A stretch of 24,634 bases of DNA from an uncultured Porphyromonadaceae bacterium (GTDB lineage: Bacteria > Bacteroidota > Bacteroidia > Bacteroidales > Muribaculaceae). The notes under the pieces were generated by a model. It was not told where the DNA came from and did no database searches. It saw only the letters and a list, made by a program, of their open reading frames with translations. Below are positions 8,201 to 14,395 of this stretch, in pieces; position 1 is the first letter of the stretch, and the number at the start of each line of letters is the position of its first letter. The stretch is taken from contig URLF01000039.1 of assembly GCA_900548705.1 (NCBI GenBank), positions 1-24,634 on the forward strand, written 5' to 3'. Position numbers and translations under genes: made by a program.

Positions 8201-9478
8201 GTGCTTTCAAATGCCTTCAAGTTCACCCCGGCAGGGGGCAGAATATCATTGAAGGCCACGGTGGAGGATGGCAGCCTGGCAATCCGGGTGGCCGATTCCG
8301 GCCCCGGTATACCCCCGGAAAGCCGCGACAGGGTGTTCAACCGCTTCTACCAGGTGAAGGAAAACACTCAGGCTTCCGCTCCCGGCACCGGCATCGGGCT
8401 TCATCTTGCCCGCAAGATGATGGACCTGCATCACGGGTCGATAACCATAGAGGACAGCTCGGCTGAAGGGACAGTGTTCCTGATTCTCTTCCCCTTGTCT
8501 GAGGATAGCTACCTGCCTGAAGAGATGGCCGGGGAGGAGAGCGATGTGACATCCGATGTTCCCTCCGACGAACCGGGGGCTGCACCGGCCGCTCCGCGCC
8601 ATCAGATGCTTGAAGTGGTGACCCCCGAGAACAGCCGCAAGGATGGTGACGACACGGTTCAGCGCCACGCCACAGTGCTTGTGATTGAGGATGACACCTC
8701 CATCCTCGATTTCCTCACCACGAAACTGGGAGCGAATTACAACGTCATCACCGCCACAGACGGCACAACCGGTCTGGAGATGGCCCTCAAACGCCACCCC
8801 GACCTCATCCTGACCGACATCATGATGGAGGGAATCGACGGCCTGGAGCTTTGCCGCAAGATACGCGCCAACTCGGCGACATGCGAGATTCCGGTGGTGA
8901 TGCTGACAGCCAAGGTCACCCAGGCGCAACGCAACGAAGGGTTCCTGGCGGGAGCCGACGCCTATGTCACCAAGCCGTTCAATGTGGCCCACCTGCTCAA
9001 CCGCATCAACATGCTCATACATCAGCGGCGTATGCTCAAGGAGAAATATTCCGGCGGTGAGGCTGTCAACGAGGAGGTGGTGAAAATCAAGTCTAACGAC
9101 GAGAGGATGCTCGAACGTGTCCGCAAGGTCGTGGTCGAGCAGCTTGCCAATCCTGAGCTGTCGGTGGAATACATCGCCCGCGAAATCGGTGTCAGCCGTT
9201 CCCATCTCCAGAGACGCCTGAAGGTGGCGGCCAACATGAATCCCAGCGAATACATAAAAAAAGAGCGAATGCGCCACGCCGCGATGATGCTCTCGACCAA
9301 GGATGTCGCCGTCTCCGAGGTGGCCTACGCCACCGGATTCTCCACCCTCTCCCACTTCTCGACCTGCTTCCGCGAGCATTTCGGAATGTCGCCGACGAGG
9401 TATGTCACCCTGCGTCAGCAGGCTCCCGGCGAGGCTCCCGAGGGGACTGATTCCGACACCCGGAAAGAGCCGGTCTGA
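5291..9478 (+). CDS. Hybrid two-component sensor/AraC-type regulator (HTCS) of the polysaccharide locus
   Basis: This 1395-residue one-protein signalling system is expected to bind an oligosaccharide in the periplasm and activate the locus. A signal peptide or N-terminal anchor ends near residue 29. Residues about 30-690 are Reg_prop beta-propeller repeats ('GYIWIATDYGLTRFDG', 'NLWVGTTDGIQKFD', 'GNIWIGSMDAGISIF', 'GNLWIGTNGNGVCVYNPESG'). A Y_Y_Y domain covers about 707-796, and a transmembrane helix about 805-825. The kinase follows with H-box His857 (F-F-T-D-I-S-H-E-I-R-T-P), an N box near 970 (NVLSNAFKFTP), and G boxes DSGPGIP and GTGIGLHLA. The receiver domain has acidic residues 1133-1135, phospho-acceptor Asp1176 and Lys1228. 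Residues about 1265-1378 form the AraC-type DNA-binding domain. All key residues are present, so it should be active. It diverges from susC. Residues 691-706 are encoded by an unusual palindromic insertion described separately. Confidence 0.96.
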   Translation: MKTHLTRLPARLMQVMLILACSFLPARGAESSFHDLAGHLFAVSNSHINKICQDHLGYIWIATDYGLTRFDGAEAVVYTRTQEAGSLLSNTVLTVMEDSHNNLWVGTTDGIQKFDRSTQTFTTPRLSYPNVPDFSYVNSIIEDRKGNIWFTTSRSGVVCIRPGEAEPVCYMTTNSRICSNKTTILYEDSFGNIWIGSMDAGISIFNGSTNTMTTLSHDPADPTSLSSNMIFTIDQTNDGRLFIGSLDGGIDAYDYRTNRVTRGAVKVDGNVYILSNSPDENVMYIGTDGNGLKKLDLASGELSDMEIAVKEFNLSKAKVHDILTDRQGNLWLAVFQKGALMVPRDKEDSMVSFSHNPFYPSLNIGTEPVLCAMQSADGALWVGTDGDGIYHAAAPGEPFRHIPPAASGASAILTIFQDSRGRIWAGNYLNGLSRYDSASGSFKPVQLPIPDIPGGRVKEVNTIAEDSEGNLWIGTNGNGVCVYNPESGSTRFYSHDPAQPPSSQLLGTAIHAILFGPDGKAWIGTSDAGLSCLDPATGRFEHYNASNMRLSNNCVFSLCLDSSGAVWAATRMGLNRIKERRTQVFNETQGLLNNLVYGLVPDMKGNIWLSTGGGISRLDPTTLEFDNSMTLDRLTCNEFKRGSACRGNDGRIYFGGVGGMVSFLPGQPRAPHELLNLYFNELTVIDSDDSAGGGSASGSRGMAPLEAPLPLNARDKVELTYDRNSFTVSFGAIEFAHPENVSYSVMLDGHDNGWIALPAGVRTATWSSLPPGDYTLRVRASIGGYRPVEKALKVVIAPPFYLTPWAKTIYAILIVAIMIFIVKAIQWRMRKTEQRNRQLMQAQTAEHKLQFFTDISHEIRTPLTMILTPLESLKEKTRDKHALHTIDVMRQNGQRILRLIDQIMDLRRLDNNRMSLSVSRVDIRNFIEEVTGAFANIAAKREITYTVEVSDEVAKTVLLDPDKSDKVLFNVLSNAFKFTPAGGRISLKATVEDGSLAIRVADSGPGIPPESRDRVFNRFYQVKENTQASAPGTGIGLHLARKMMDLHHGSITIEDSSAEGTVFLILFPLSEDSYLPEEMAGEESDVTSDVPSDEPGAAPAAPRHQMLEVVTPENSRKDGDDTVQRHATVLVIEDDTSILDFLTTKLGANYNVITATDGTTGLEMALKRHPDLILTDIMMEGIDGLELCRKIRANSATCEIPVVMLTAKVTQAQRNEGFLAGADAYVTKPFNVAHLLNRINMLIHQRRMLKEKYSGGEAVNEEVVKIKSNDERMLERVRKVVVEQLANPELSVEYIAREIGVSRSHLQRRLKVAANMNPSEYIKKERMRHAAMMLSTKDVAVSEVAYATGFSTLSHFSTCFREHFGMSPTRYVTLRQQAPGEAPEGTDSDTRKEPV
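7361..7407 (+). repeat. Two abutting perfect palindromes inside the regulator coding region
   Basis: The first palindrome (7361-7384) has 11-base arms, GCCGGAGGCGG and CCGCCTCCGGC, around CT. The second (7385-7407) has 9-base arms, TCAAGGGGG and CCCCCTTGA, around ATGGC. There is no base between them. The codons are in frame and add a low-complexity Gly/Ser-rich stretch (residues 691-706) at the join of the propeller and the Y_Y_Y domain. This looks like a mobile palindromic (REP-like) element tolerated in an interdomain loop. The structure is seen directly; its mobility is inferred. No second copy was noticed in this window. Confidence 0.6.
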
Positions 9479-9507
9479 CCGCGTAAAACACTGTTGTAAA
9501 CATTCTC

Positions 9508-9542
9508 GCAAGGGGTTGCGCCACATTCGCGCAACTCCTTGC
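9508..9542 (+). terminator. Hairpin after the regulator gene
   Basis: GCAAGGGGTTGCGC (9508-9521) pairs with GCGCAACTCCTTGC (9529-9542). The 14-base-pair stem has one G-U pair and a 7-base loop. It begins 29 bases after the stop codon. No clear T-run follows, so it may work as a weak terminator or an mRNA 3'-end stabilizer. Confidence 0.55.
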
Positions 9543-9617
9543 TACATTTCCGACACTCCGTACTCAACCGGAAGAGTATCATACCCATTTTCAAAAAGCC
9601 ACGGGAGGGTTTATGCC

Positions 9618-9625
9618 TAATTTTG
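9618..9625 (+). promoter_or_regulatory. -7 box of the GH16 operon promoter
   Basis: TAATTTTG matches TAnnTTTG and lies 79 bases before the first GH16 start, after the regulator's hairpin. TTTTC at 9588-9592 is a poor -33 candidate, about 5 bases too far upstream. It probably starts the transcript that runs through the glycosidase genes, with a leader of roughly 70 bases. Confidence 0.55.
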
Positions 9626-9704
9626 CAATGTCGGTTTTCAACACCTGCCGACAGGGCGGAGGGAAGCCCGACGCGCTCCCCGCCCCACCAAAATCTACTG
9701 ACCG

Positions 9705-10541
9705 ATGAAAAAATCCGCAAAAATGATTTTCGCAGCCGCCGCTGTCGTTGCCATAGGGATCACCACCGCCACGGTGATGGCCGACCCCAATCCGGCAGAG
9801 GGTGACATCCCCATCCCGGAAGGATACACGCGCCTGGTGTTCTCCGACGAGTTCGACACCGACGGTGTGCCCGACCCCAAGAAATGGAACTTCGAGATCG
9901 GCTATATCCGCAACGGCGAGATGCAGTATTATACACCCGACAACGCCACATGCCGCGACGGACTGCTTATAATAGAAGCCCGCGCCGACAGCGTGACAGT
10001 CGACGGACAGCTTTGCCCTGTCACCTCGTCGAGCCTCACCACCAGCGGGAAGGAGGCATGGAAATATGGATATGTCGAGGTCCGCGCCAAGCTCCCGGCA
10101 TCGCTCGGCACATGGCCGGCAATCTGGATGATGCCCCAGGAGAGCTGCTACGGCGAATGGCCCCGGTCGGGGGAAATCGATATCCTCGAACATGTGGGAT
10201 ATGATCCTTCAAAAATCCATTTCTCATCCCATACCGAGCGTTTCAACCATATGCGCGGCACCCAGCGCACCCACCATACGGTGGCTCCCGAAGCTGTCGG
10301 GGATTTCCACATCTATGCCTTGAAATGGACTCCCGACCGCCTGACCTGGTATTACGACGGTGATGAGCAGTATGCCATCGACCGCGAGACCGACAGCGAC
10401 TGGACCACATGGCCATTTGACATCGACTATTACCTCATACTCAACCTCGCTTTCGGCGGAGGATGGGGTGGAGCCGAGGGTGTGGATGTCTCCACGCTGC
10501 CCCAGCGCTATGAAATCGATTACGTCCGAGTTTTCCAATAG
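9705..10541 (+). CDS. Secreted GH16 endo-beta-glucanase, laminarinase-like, single domain
   Basis: This 278-residue enzyme probably cleaves internal beta-1,3 or mixed beta-1,3/1,4 linkages in a glucan. A signal peptide ends near residue 26 (A-T-V-M-A before D-P-N-P), and there is no lipobox. The catalytic domain fills the rest, beginning 'IPEGYTRLVFSDEFD'. The GH16 signature is G-E-I-D-I-L-E, with nucleophile Glu157, Asp159 and acid/base Glu162. This bulged ExDxxE form is typical of the laminarinase/lichenase-like GH16 branch. 'GTWPAIWMMP', 'LILNLAFGGGWGG' and the C-terminal 'EIDYVRVFQ' also fit. It is a close relative of the second GH16 at 11536 but lacks that protein's N-terminal domain, which instead occurs as the next gene. 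Porphyranase or carrageenase activity cannot be excluded by eye, but the motifs favour a glucanase. Confidence 0.92.
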   Translation: MKKSAKMIFAAAAVVAIGITTATVMADPNPAEGDIPIPEGYTRLVFSDEFDTDGVPDPKKWNFEIGYIRNGEMQYYTPDNATCRDGLLIIEARADSVTVDGQLCPVTSSSLTTSGKEAWKYGYVEVRAKLPASLGTWPAIWMMPQESCYGEWPRSGEIDILEHVGYDPSKIHFSSHTERFNHMRGTQRTHHTVAPEAVGDFHIYALKWTPDRLTWYYDGDEQYAIDRETDSDWTTWPFDIDYYLILNLAFGGGWGGAEGVDVSTLPQRYEIDYVRVFQ

Positions 10542-10598
10542 CACATCATATATAAATCCAACCTGACAACCAAACCAACCTTGAAAACAGATATTCCG

Positions 10599-11075
10599 AT
10601 GAAAAAGATATTTTGCTCACTGTCGATGCTCGTCGTCCTGCTGACGGCATCAGCCGCAGGTCCGGTGATGAATTTCGCCCGCACACTGCAGACCGCCGAC
10701 GGACTTCCCAAGGCCAACCTTCCGGTCAAGGTGAAGGTGGTGATCCGTGCTTCGGCCGCTGACGGCGATGTTGTGTTCGGCGAGGAACACCAGGTGACCA
10801 CCTCCCCCGCTGGAGTGGCATATGTGGCCGTAGGCTCGCAGTCGACAGCCGCCACCCTCGACCAGCTCGACTGGGGTAACACGGTGTATTTCATGGAGAC
10901 CTCGGTCGACTGGGGTGAAGGATACAAAGACGCCGTCAACCAGCAGGTGATGAGTGTGCCACGCGCCATCCACGCCGCCACAGCCTCGGCTGTCGTGCTT
11001 ACCTCACCCGCCGGGAAGCAGTTCAAGGTCACAATCTCCGACAACGGGGAACTCTCGACAACCGAAATACGCTGA
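10599..11075 (+). CDS. Small secreted protein, stand-alone copy of the domain fused to the second GH16
   Basis: This 158-residue protein has a signal peptide (about residues 1-20, ending T-A-S-A-A) followed by one domain. The pattern 'FGEEHQVTTSPAGVAYVAVG ... DWGNTVYFMETSVDWG ... QQVMSVPRAIHAATAS' matches a domain I know from the N-termini of Bacteroidetes collagen-like or tail-fibre-like surface proteins, where it reads 'LLSVPYALYAKTA'. No enzyme motif is visible. The same domain occurs at residues about 21-145 of the GH16 encoded at 11536: both have 'HAATAS' followed by a DNG-[EN]-LST motif. The start is the ATG at 10599, which gives a clean signal peptide; an upstream in-frame TTG at 10581 is less likely. 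It lies 57 bases after the first GH16 and 4 bases before the next gene. A role as adaptor, assembly or binding module is inference. Confidence 0.8.
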   Translation: MKKIFCSLSMLVVLLTASAAGPVMNFARTLQTADGLPKANLPVKVKVVIRASAADGDVVFGEEHQVTTSPAGVAYVAVGSQSTAATLDQLDWGNTVYFMETSVDWGEGYKDAVNQQVMSVPRAIHAATASAVVLTSPAGKQFKVTISDNGELSTTEIR

Positions 11076-11079
11076 CCTC

Positions 11080-11536
11080 ATGAAATCACGAATACTTCCA
11101 TCCATAGCCCTGTTCCTGTTGGTGTCAGCCACGGGGACGGCCCAGGGATTCCTCCCGGTGGGGGGCGCGACGGGCAATTCCCATTATGCCCTGGAGACAA
11201 CGGTGTCGGGATTCACATCCAATCCGGACGCTGTCCTCTCCCATGGCTCACTCCCTGCCGCGTCGCTCCATACCAGCGGGGTCGAGTCTGTCGCCGACGG
11301 GCAAACCCAGGCTCGGGTAACAGTCACCTCCGATTTCCAGTCGCTGACTGTCGAGGGTATCGCCGACGGTAGTTAGCCGATGCCAGATTTTCGGTATCGA
11401 CGGACGGCAGCTTATGGAGGGTGTCCTCCGCGACGGCCATGTCAGCGTGGCTTCCATCCCGGCGGGGCATTACCTGCTGCGAATCCTCCCGGAGGGAGAA
11501 CCTGCTTGTATCACCCATTTCCTCAAACGACAGTAA
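11080..11536 (+). pseudogene. Small secreted protein with C-terminal sorting-like tail, interrupted by a +1 frameshift
   Basis: The ATG at 11080 opens a 98-codon frame with a signal peptide (ends A-T-G-T-A-Q) that stops at TAG 11374-11376. The frame one base later then encodes 'CQIFGIDGRQLMEG ... SIPAGHYLLRILPEG', a good match to the Por/type IX secretion tail, and ends at TAA 11534-11536, overlapping the next ATG as TAATG. The second frame has a TGA at 11345-11347, so the shift must fall between 11348 and 11376. Restored, the protein would be about 152 residues. No homopolymer run or convincing slippery site is present, so a real indel or a sequencing error is more likely than programmed frameshifting. 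The mature part is unrecognised. The TAATG junction suggests translational coupling to the downstream GH16 in the intact form. Confidence 0.7.
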
Positions 11537-12768
11537 TGAAAACCATCTTCGCATCAGCAATACTTGCCTTGTCGGCCATTTTAGCCGCATCTGCCGAGCC
11601 TGTGATGTATGAGGCATCTCTCACCGACATCTATGGCACCCCGTCGCGCTTCGAGAACGTGACCCTCCGGCTTTCGCTGGTCGATGCCGACGGCAACACC
11701 TTATATGCCGAGACCCACAATGCCTCGACCGACCATCTGGGACGGTTGCACGCTTTGGTGGGGAGCGGCGTGGCCACCGAGGGGAGTTTCTCCGACGCGG
11801 CCTGGGAGGCTGCCAGGTCGATGGGGGTCTCCATCCTCCGCGCCGACGGCTCCGAGATGAATGATGTGGCCAATCTGGGATATACCCCGGTCGCCCTCCA
11901 CGCCGCCACCGCCTCAGGACTCGTCTCACCCTATGACGGGAAGGGACGCTACCATCTCGGGGTGGATGACAACGGCAACCTCTCGACATCCTATCTGGCC
12001 AACGAGAGCATCGAGATTCCTGAAGGATATTCCCGACTGCTGTTCCATGACGAATTTGACGGCGAGGGCTTGCCCAACCCGGAGTTCTGGGGATATGAGG
12101 AGGGGAAAGTGCGCAATGGTGAGCTGCAGGTCTATGTGGCCAACCGTCTTGAGAACTGCAACATCCATGACGGCATACTCCATCTTATCGCAAGAAGGGA
12201 GGCTGAGCCTTACACCTGCCCCGACGGCAGTTCTTCCGAATACACCTCGGCGAGCATCCACACCCAGAACAAGGTGAAGTTCACCTACGGACGCGTCGAT
12301 GTCCGTGCGAAGCTCCCCGCCATCAAAGGCACATGGCCCGCAATCTGGCTGATGCCCAACGACAGCCATTACGGCATGTGGCCCCGCTCCGGAGAAATCG
12401 ACATCATGGAGAATGTGGGATATGACCCCAATGTGGTGCATTTCACAGCCCACACATACCAGCACAACAGTGGCAACGGAAACAAGCACAATCATTCGAT
12501 GAGGGTGCTGAATCCGACCACTCCGAGCGAGGATTTCCATGTCTATTCCCTGGAGTGGACCGAGAACAAGCTCACATGGCTTGTTGACGGCAAGCGAGGC
12601 TACACGATGGTACGCAACTCCCCGACATGGCTTGACTGGCCTTTCGACCAGGATTTCTATCTGATTCTCAACCTCGCCTGGGGAGGAAGCTGGGGCGGCC
12701 AGCAGGGCATCGAGCCTGACAAGCTCCCCCAGACCTATGAAATCGATTATGTCAGAATCTTCCAATAA
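11536..12768 (+). CDS. Secreted GH16 endo-beta-glucanase with an N-terminal surface-protein domain
   Basis: This 410-residue protein has three parts. A signal peptide covers about residues 1-20 (ends L-A-A-S-A). Residues 21-145 form a domain homologous to the whole mature protein encoded at 10599 (shared 'HAATAS' and DNG-[EN]-LST). A GH16 catalytic domain runs from about 155 to the end, starting 'IPEGYSRLLFHDEFDGEG'. The active-site motif is G-E-I-D-I-M-E, with nucleophile Glu287, Asp289 and acid/base Glu292. 'GTWPAIWLMP', 'LILNLAWGGSWGG' and the terminal 'EIDYVRIFQ' match the laminarinase-like branch and its paralogue at 9705. The start at 11536 gives the signal peptide and overlaps the upstream TAA by one base; longer in-frame upstream sequence belongs to the previous gene in another frame. 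The N-terminal domain may bind glycan or a surface partner; that is not shown by the sequence. Confidence 0.9.
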   Translation: MKTIFASAILALSAILAASAEPVMYEASLTDIYGTPSRFENVTLRLSLVDADGNTLYAETHNASTDHLGRLHALVGSGVATEGSFSDAAWEAARSMGVSILRADGSEMNDVANLGYTPVALHAATASGLVSPYDGKGRYHLGVDDNGNLSTSYLANESIEIPEGYSRLLFHDEFDGEGLPNPEFWGYEEGKVRNGELQVYVANRLENCNIHDGILHLIARREAEPYTCPDGSSSEYTSASIHTQNKVKFTYGRVDVRAKLPAIKGTWPAIWLMPNDSHYGMWPRSGEIDIMENVGYDPNVVHFTAHTYQHNSGNGNKHNHSMRVLNPTTPSEDFHVYSLEWTENKLTWLVDGKRGYTMVRNSPTWLDWPFDQDFYLILNLAWGGSWGGQQGIEPDKLPQTYEIDYVRIFQ

Positions 12769-12812
12769 TCCGTATACAGAAAATCAAAAAACAACCTATA
12801 AATAACAACACC

Positions 12813-14279
12813 ATGAACAAGAAACAGTTACTCTCCATCGCAGTGGCCGCGCTTATGGGCGCCTCACAATCTTTCGCCGCAGTTGAATACTGGGTGGCCA
12901 CCAACGGTTCGGACGAGAATCCTGGTACAGAGGCCAAACCTTTCGCAACACCCGAAATGGCTGTGCTGATGGTGAAGGACAATGAAGAGACAATCATCCA
13001 TCTCGAGAAGGACGCCACTTTCATGATGGCTGGCCAGCTCAATCTCGACAAGAACAAGATATGCACCATCGAAGGTGATAACACCACCCTCAAGGGTGCC
13101 GAGAAACCCGGTTTCCAGGGGGGCGAGGCTGTCCGCATCTTCCGTGCGGCAGACAACTCCAAGGTGACTCTGCGCGGCCTCAACTTCGTCAATGGCCGTC
13201 AGGTAGAGTATGTGCTCGGCGGAGCCATCTATTTCGCCGGTGAGGAGCTGAATGTAGACCGTTGCCGTTTCATCGACAACGAGGCCGGTTCATGCGGGGC
13301 GGCCATCGGCAGCCGAGGGCATATCGTCCGTGTGACCAATTCTTATTTTGAACACAACTACACCATCGGCGGCGGATCGCGTGGCGCGGCCATCATGCAG
13401 CGCGGGCCTGAGACTATGGACGGCGAGCTGTATGTCGACAACTGCACATTCTACAAGAACTCCCAGGATCAGGGTGGACAGGGTTACTGCATCGGCATCT
13501 ATGACCCCTCAAACCAGCCCGGGGTTAATTTCGCCGGTTGCAAGAAGCTTGTCGTTACCAACTCCACTTTTGTGGAGAATTCCTCCAAAGACAACTATCA
13601 GGCCTGCATCGACATCTCCGATTCATCGGATTGTGAGACCGTGCTGGCCAACAACACCTTCTACAACAACGACGGAGTGTTGCGTCTCTATTTCCAGCTC
13701 GAGCCGGTCTACATGTTCAACAACTTCGCATACTCCAACCGCGCATGTGTCCTCTCCGAGCTTTCAATCGCCGAAGCTGACCGTCAGGCGGTGGTTGCCC
13801 GCAACAATATTCTTTACGGTGCGGAACGTGCGGTGAACGAGAATATGGATGATCCTGACTTCAACGCCAACGCCGCTTCGGCCAACAACACTCTTGGTCT
13901 CTGCAAGGATGCCACAATGACCGCCCTCGGTGTAAGCACCACCCTCGGCACCCGTGACGAAGGCTTTGTGCCCTTCCTCCCCATCCTGCGTGAAAACTCC
14001 CCGCTGGTAGATGCCGGTATCGACAACTCTTCCGAGTGGTCAGACGGTGTGAACTACATCCCCGCCACCGACTGCCGCGGCTGGGGCAACCATAACGGCA
14101 AGGATGTCGGCGCGTATGAGTTCGCCGCCTCCGGTGTGGAATCAATCGCCACTGACATGTCATCCGATGACAATGCTCCCGTTGAATACTACAACCTCCA
14201 GGGCATGCGTGTCAACAATCCCGAGAACGGCATCTTCATCCGTCGTCAGGGCAACAAGACCGTTAAAGTACGCCTTTGA
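12813..14279 (+). CDS. Secreted right-handed beta-helix protein with C-terminal sorting-like tail
   Basis: This 488-residue protein has a signal peptide (about 1-22, ends S-Q-S-F-A-A), then 'YWVATNGSDENPGTEAKPFAT', the usual opening of polysaccharide-lyase-like and DUF1565 parallel beta-helix proteins. Coil repeats follow to about residue 440 ('LRGLNFVNGR', 'VDRCRFIDNEAG', 'VTNSYFEHN', 'VDNCTFYKNS', 'VTNSTFVENSS', 'LANNTFYNNDG'). The last 32 residues (457-488), 'EYYNLQGMRVNNPENGIFI' and a basic end, are a tail of the type IX secretion kind, also found on the GH57 protein at 20027. No lyase catalytic residues can be assigned by eye, so it may be a surface glycan binder, lyase or adhesin. It starts 44 bases after the second GH16 and ends before a strong hairpin, so it probably closes that transcript. 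Confidence 0.85.
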   Translation: MNKKQLLSIAVAALMGASQSFAAVEYWVATNGSDENPGTEAKPFATPEMAVLMVKDNEETIIHLEKDATFMMAGQLNLDKNKICTIEGDNTTLKGAEKPGFQGGEAVRIFRAADNSKVTLRGLNFVNGRQVEYVLGGAIYFAGEELNVDRCRFIDNEAGSCGAAIGSRGHIVRVTNSYFEHNYTIGGGSRGAAIMQRGPETMDGELYVDNCTFYKNSQDQGGQGYCIGIYDPSNQPGVNFAGCKKLVVTNSTFVENSSKDNYQACIDISDSSDCETVLANNTFYNNDGVLRLYFQLEPVYMFNNFAYSNRACVLSELSIAEADRQAVVARNNILYGAERAVNENMDDPDFNANAASANNTLGLCKDATMTALGVSTTLGTRDEGFVPFLPILRENSPLVDAGIDNSSEWSDGVNYIPATDCRGWGNHNGKDVGAYEFAASGVESIATDMSSDDNAPVEYYNLQGMRVNNPENGIFIRRQGNKTVKVRL

Positions 14280-14288
14280 TATCACAGA

Positions 14289-14328
14289 CTGTATGGACGC
14301 GGCATTGAGATGTGGCGCGTCCATACAG
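14289..14328 (+). terminator. Hairpin terminator after the beta-helix gene
   Basis: CTGTATGGACGCG (14289-14301) pairs perfectly with CGCGTCCATACAG (14316-14328), giving a 13-base-pair stem with a 14-base loop, 10 bases after the stop codon. The following bases (ATATTCCC) are only modestly T-rich, so termination may be partial. Confidence 0.6.
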
Positions 14329-14395
14329 ATATTCCCTACATCAGGATTCTGACTCTCTCCATATCTTTTTCATTTCACCCAAATTTACCACACTG

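Noticed and set aside
8246..9526. Long minus-strand open frame (426 codons) opposite the regulator 3' half
   Set aside because: It is antisense to well-supported kinase, receiver and AraC domains, has no recognisable domain and arises from GC-rich codon bias.
11345..11376. Programmed +1 ribosomal frameshift in the small secreted gene
   Set aside because: The AGT-TAG-C context does not allow good re-pairing of the P-site tRNA in the +1 frame, and there is no upstream Shine-Dalgarno-like stimulator or clear downstream structure; an indel or sequencing error is simpler.
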